Source of the DNA: Verrucomicrobiales bacterium
GTDB lineage: Bacteria > Verrucomicrobiota > Verrucomicrobiia > Verrucomicrobiales > DEV007
Assembly: GCA_002698785.1 (NCBI GenBank)
Contig: PAAG01000041.1
Location: 1 to 64,000 of the forward strand
Length of the DNA stretch: 64,000 nucleotides
Direction of reading: 5' to 3'
The first letter of the stretch is position 1, and each line of letters starts with the position of its first letter. Positions 61,301-64,000 of this stretch are shown piece by piece. The translations under genes and the position numbers were made by a program. The notes below the pieces were generated by a model. The model saw only the letters and a list, made by a program, of their open reading frames with translations. It made no database searches and was not told the DNA's origin.

Positions 61301-64000
61301 CCTTCGCGGCAGAAGCGGTGTGGGTCATGGGAACGTTCACTGGAGTTCCAACTTCGATGAAATTCAGGATTTCGAGCATGACATTCGTAATGCTTTCGGA
61401 GGAACAGGTTTCCTGACAGACGAAGAATTTGCCTTGGCGAATGATCCTCTTGGAGCTTCGAAAGCAGGCGTGGATTCAGACCTGGATGACCTCGCCGCCT
61501 ACGTATCGAGTCTCGCGAACGAATCGATTCCGAAAAGTCCTCATCGTTCTGCGAACGGCATTCCCACACCAAGTGCAGCAGCGGGAGCTACTGTCTTCAC
61601 AGATCTCAGTTGCAATACCTGCCACGTGGGCGACTCCATGCAGGATGGTGTAATGCACGACGTAGGAACCTTACGCACAACCTCAGGAGATCGACTGGGC
61701 GGTGCTCTCACCGGAATTGATACTCCTACCCTTCGAGGTCTATGGAATGGGGCGCCTTTCCTGCACGATGGGAGCGCCGAGGCACTCGATGAGGTGTTTA
61801 CCGTTGCTGGTGGAACGAGCTATCCTGCAGAAGACGGAGCGGTCAGTGGGGGTGCATATTTGTATGACGGTCAGGGTGTGTTTCTCAACTACGACGCCAT
61901 TCCTTACGGAGGCGCTATTATCAACCTCGTGGAAAACGGAGAGGTAGAATTCTCGAACGTGAACGGGGGAACAGGCGGAATGGGAACGATCGAGATCCGC
62001 TATTCTGCAGGATGGTTCACCACGGCCAACCTGAGAGTCAATGGTGTCGATCACCCTGTTCAGTTCCAACCCGGTGTTAACAATCCCACGTGGAGAGCCA
62101 CGGATTTCGGTGTTGTTCGAATTGAGAATGTGAGCCTGAATGCAGGGCCAACGAACGTGGTGGAAATCATCGGCACAAACGCAGGGAATACCGCTATCGA
62201 TGAAATCGTGGTATCAACGGTAGACGACCTGGCGCAGGCGCAAGTCCACCATCAGGTGGACGGTTTACCAGCTCAAGAACGGGCTGACCTCATGGCCTTT
62301 CTCCTCGAACTCGATGGTTCGGAAATTCCTGGTGCAGGACCACCTGTTGAGCCGGAAGAAGACGATATTGCTCCCTTGGGCGATGAGTTTGACGATTCCT
62401 CGACGATCACCAATTGGAATCGCTTGAACGACTCCGAAGGATGGAACTCAGACAAGCTGGAAACTTTCGATGTCGACACCACGACTCCGGGAAACATGCG
62501 CATCATGCCATATACCACGAGCTGGTATATGGATCTGGTAGGGCCTCTGGTTTACAAAGAGATCTCAGGCGATTTCGTTGTCACAATGCAACTGGACGCG
62601 AGTCGTCGGGGTGGTCTTACCGGCCGGCCCCAGGCATTGTTCTCACTGGGCGGAATCATGATCCGTACTCCTCGGAACATCGTGGCAGCCAATCCGAACC
62701 CGGATCCCGCGCCGGACGTCGAGCTTCCATGGCCGCCGGCCGGATACACCACCGACTGGACTCCTGACGGGGAAAACTACATCTTCCTCAGTTACGGAAA
62801 CGCAGGTGGGACGACCCCTGCGAACCAGTGGACCTACGAGGTGAAAACCACCATCAACGGGAATTCGCAACTTTACTACGATTCCCAGGGGGTTCCTGCC
62901 GATGAGAGCGTGGTGACCCTTCAGGCCATCAGACGCGGGTCCACTTTTGTAGTGATGCGAAAGCATGGAGCAGGGGACTGGATTATCGAAAATCGATTCA
63001 ATCGCCCTGACATGCCAGACACACTCCAGGTCGGCATCACTACCTATACGGATTGGGCCTCGCTATCTGCTGAGGACATGTTCACAAACGCAGACAACCA
63101 CGCCGGCCAGTTTCGTCATAATCACAACGTGATGACTGCCGAGAACGGGTTTTCCCAAAACCCTGACCTCGTAGTCGATGTGGAATACTACCGTTTCGCC
63201 CGTCCACCTGCGAGCGTCACGGAAATGGCTCTACAGTCCCTGCCTTTGACTTCAGAAGGAATGGGAATTCAGACTCTTTCTGGCACCTCGATGGATGGTG
63301 TGCTCGGAGACACGATCAATCAGCCCTATGAGCCCGTAGATCCGGGTGATCCACCCGGAATACCCCAGAATATCAGTGCGGTATATGGCGGCAACCTCGG
63401 GGCAGGAATATCCGTGACTTGGGATGCCGCTACTGGTGCTGACACTTATGAAGTCTGGCGAGGGACAAGCGCCGATTCAGGCAGTATGACCCAGGTCGCA
63501 ACTGTTGCCATACCGGAATACACAGACACAAATATCAACTTTGGAGACACACTGTTCTATCGAGTTCGTGCAGTAAACACAGACGGTACCAGCGACTATT
63601 CGATCGATGGCAGTGATTCCGTCCCTGCTCCGGATCCGCGTCCTGATCTAACGATAGGAAAAGGATTAGGCGGTCAGCGTGGAAGCGATGTCTACAATGC
63701 GACAGGCGCGGGACAGAGGCTTGTCGCTCGCTATTCCAAGCGAGCAAGAGGGCGTCTTGTCGGATTTGCCCAAAACGATTCCTTGGCTCCTGACACTATC
63801 CTACTCTCAGGCTCCAGAGCGAAACGCCCCTTTCGGGTGAAGTATTTTCTTTATCAGCCCTCGCGTAAGAATGTGACCGCTGGCGTGATATCTGGAGGGA
63901 CACCAACCGGGGTTCTCCCTCCTGGTGAGAGTCGTCGATTCGACATGCGAATTACCTCTTCGTCAAAGAAGGGAAAAGCAAAGTTCTCGATCACCGGAAA
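58389..64000 (+). CDS. giant secreted beta-propeller/di-heme cytochrome fusion protein (3' end beyond window)
   Basis: An open frame from ATG 58389 to the window edge with no stop: at least 1870 codons, incomplete at its 3' end. Signal peptide MRSVLAILVVFFGVSGQIFG. Then by residue: first beta-propeller with LVIVD-like strands about 40-330; SbsA/Big_5-type Ig domain 351-456; PKD domain 462-552 (YRFDFGDG); YVTN/NHL propeller 558-891. A di-heme cytochrome c peroxidase-like domain has CATCH (943) and CNTCH (1075), with GRGEGLRNTISLRGR and MHDVGTLR nearby. It is interrupted by a sugar-binding-like module about 1143-1283 and resumes with VHHQVDGLPAQERADLMAFL. Next come a LamG/DUF1349-like sandwich 1328-1608, FN3 1656-1748, and the start of another repeat type. 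Probably exported and redox-active on the surface. Divergent from an ECF/kinase pair. Peroxidase versus electron carrier is undecided. Confidence 0.85.
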   Translation, partial: MRSVLAILVVFFGVSGQIFGQGFPNVPQTAGSLLTPLLEPNQGRTAVIAYHNGWLYTAPEAPSSQPGSDILARRWDISNLASVQVEEVLGISPMPILAHGYLKMGNNLVLGSNWPPEAPWSFEATAPDVNLRTVTPGLEGVWNRGHLYQPWGATSFWSYSDVNFPMELTLGGVVQSTWDHVGETGVIGFPFIVGNILIMAADQTRTGVATYDISDPTNPVLLDILTTGGPGGYWPSLWGGDGHLYVVFPYRTGGNGIRVVDVTDPADMQFVADIPLPGDECMYAQFQDHYAFAGSHKVNMSTLTSELSFPSDANGIDTSQFLLPLGNLLVTGGSGPQQGMAIWAHQNAPDTQGPTVGCHIPRAGQTNYPIGSPISVLIHETLESPTIESGTSFIVRPVGGSQVAGQWVLAFDDTLTFTPDSPLQADTTYEVIFPEGGIEDAAGNGMEAYAFTFSTGSEVSGNEAPEVTSWTVSSYPAATSELLTFDAVATDPEIDALEYRFDFGDGTPKTDWGSDVQVQHAYTAQGHYPAKVQVRDTSGLIATRSTTVTVTDFTPGAAGPVNSSSIVCDEANRRIWAVNPDNNTISMLDADSLAVVFEVGVGQDPRSVAIDDSGNAWVACYDDDQIDIVSPAGSVVDTIDLDYGDGPIGIVISQDGTYAWVSMMNAGVVRRFSTATRVNAGNVNAGPTPRALALSADGGTLYVSRFLSPVSHGEVRQIDTGSLTVTNTIILYKFGWDAHRDGTAEGMGVANYLTGLALSPDGEELLVACNKMNTDRGALSGADLDSDNTVRNIVCVVDTASAQVVDALDIDNSDSSHAVAYSPLGDYFFTALQGNNEIAVFDRFAAGSGAGLGGLINRRSVGDAPQGICIDPTTNRIFVKNFLGRSVSVIEGGNLFQTGQASLSESQIGTVASELLSASVLNGKRIFYHASDPRMSAEGYMSCATCHLDGGHDGRIWDFTGRGEGLRNTISLRGRSGVGHGNVHWSSNFDEIQDFEHDIRNAFGGTGFLTDEEFALANDPLGASKAGVDSDLDDLAAYVSSLANESIPKSPHRSANGIPTPSAAAGATVFTDLSCNTCHVGDSMQDGVMHDVGTLRTTSGDRLGGALTGIDTPTLRGLWNGAPFLHDGSAEALDEVFTVAGGTSYPAEDGAVSGGAYLYDGQGVFLNYDAIPYGGAIINLVENGEVEFSNVNGGTGGMGTIEIRYSAGWFTTANLRVNGVDHPVQFQPGVNNPTWRATDFGVVRIENVSLNAGPTNVVEIIGTNAGNTAIDEIVVSTVDDLAQAQVHHQVDGLPAQERADLMAFLLELDGSEIPGAGPPVEPEEDDIAPLGDEFDDSSTITNWNRLNDSEGWNSDKLETFDVDTTTPGNMRIMPYTTSWYMDLVGPLVYKEISGDFVVTMQLDASRRGGLTGRPQALFSLGGIMIRTPRNIVAANPNPDPAPDVELPWPPAGYTTDWTPDGENYIFLSYGNAGGTTPANQWTYEVKTTINGNSQLYYDSQGVPADESVVTLQAIRRGSTFVVMRKHGAGDWIIENRFNRPDMPDTLQVGITTYTDWASLSAEDMFTNADNHAGQFRHNHNVMTAENGFSQNPDLVVDVEYYRFARPPASVTEMALQSLPLTSEGMGIQTLSGTSMDGVLGDTINQPYEPVDPGDPPGIPQNISAVYGGNLGAGISVTWDAATGADTYEVWRGTSADSGSMTQVATVAIPEYTDTNINFGDTLFYRVRAVNTDGTSDYSIDGSDSVPAPDPRPDLTIGKGLGGQRGSDVYNATGAGQRLVARYSKRARGRLVGFAQNDSLAPDTILLSGSRAKRPFRVKYFLYQPSRKNVTAGVISGGTPTGVLPPGESRRFDMRITSSSKKGKAKFSITG

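Overview
The window looks like a chromosomal segment of a Verrucomicrobiota bacterium (Planctomycetota is the main alternative). The reasons are a giant secreted protein with an N-terminal LEPR-XLL motif, a Minf_1886-family gene, an ECF sigma factor translationally coupled to a Hanks-type Ser/Thr kinase, a formylglycine sulfatase, a Tat-exported Gfo/Idh oxidoreductase and very long beta-rich surface proteins. I saw no tRNA, rRNA, CRISPR array, transposase, integrase or phage gene.

Left part (1-7.4 kb): an 8-bp tandem repeat at the edge, a DUF3096 micro-protein, trhO (tRNA U34 hydroxylation), nagA, a membrane-anchored TPR protein with a long Lys/Ala/Pro/Glu tail, cysK, a pterin dehydratase, an orphan sugar-type ABC binding lipoprotein and a small BamE/SmpA-like protein. 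This is mostly housekeeping and sugar metabolism.

7.4-13.4 kb is a redox island. A pentaheme c-type cytochrome overlaps an outer-membrane beta-barrel gene by 4 bp. Divergently lies a tetraheme cytochrome c554-like gene, followed by a formate/nitrite (FNT) channel. Together they suggest periplasmic or trans-outer-membrane electron transfer, possibly linked to nitrite or another nitrogen oxide. 13.5-15.5 kb holds an ABC/SMC-like ATPase and a beta-class SPPY DNA methyltransferase as a tight two-gene unit with no visible nuclease. 15.6-20 kb has a sulfatase overlapping tail-to-tail with a two-domain rhodanese sulfurtransferase, then a flavin-dependent halogenase-like gene.

20.2-43.5 kb is a single 7771-codon gene. 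It carries the LEPR-XLL export-type N-terminus, an HExxHxxGxxD metzincin-like motif, VCBS/cadherin-like modules, autotransporter-associated beta-strand repeats, a beta-helix-like stretch, at least seven LamG-like domains, a lamin-tail-like domain and six PKD-like repeats. I saw no cysteine in it. It ends in a strong hairpin shared with convergent dcd; cmk is divergent from dcd.

44.9-58.3 kb: a Tat-exported NHL-propeller protein, an L,D-transpeptidase, a HAMP-class III cyclase, Minf_1886 plus an M16 protease, a Gfo/Idh oxidoreductase, a degenerate HupE/UreJ-like membrane protein, an orphan TolC-type lipoprotein, and the kinase/ECF pair. From 58389 to the right edge a second giant gene runs open and unfinished (at least 1870 codons). 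It is a secreted protein with a beta-propeller, Ig and PKD domains, a second propeller, a di-heme cytochrome c peroxidase-like domain interrupted by a sugar-binding-like module, a beta-sandwich and FN3. It is divergent from the ECF/kinase pair across a 75-bp gap containing a perfect 12-bp palindrome.
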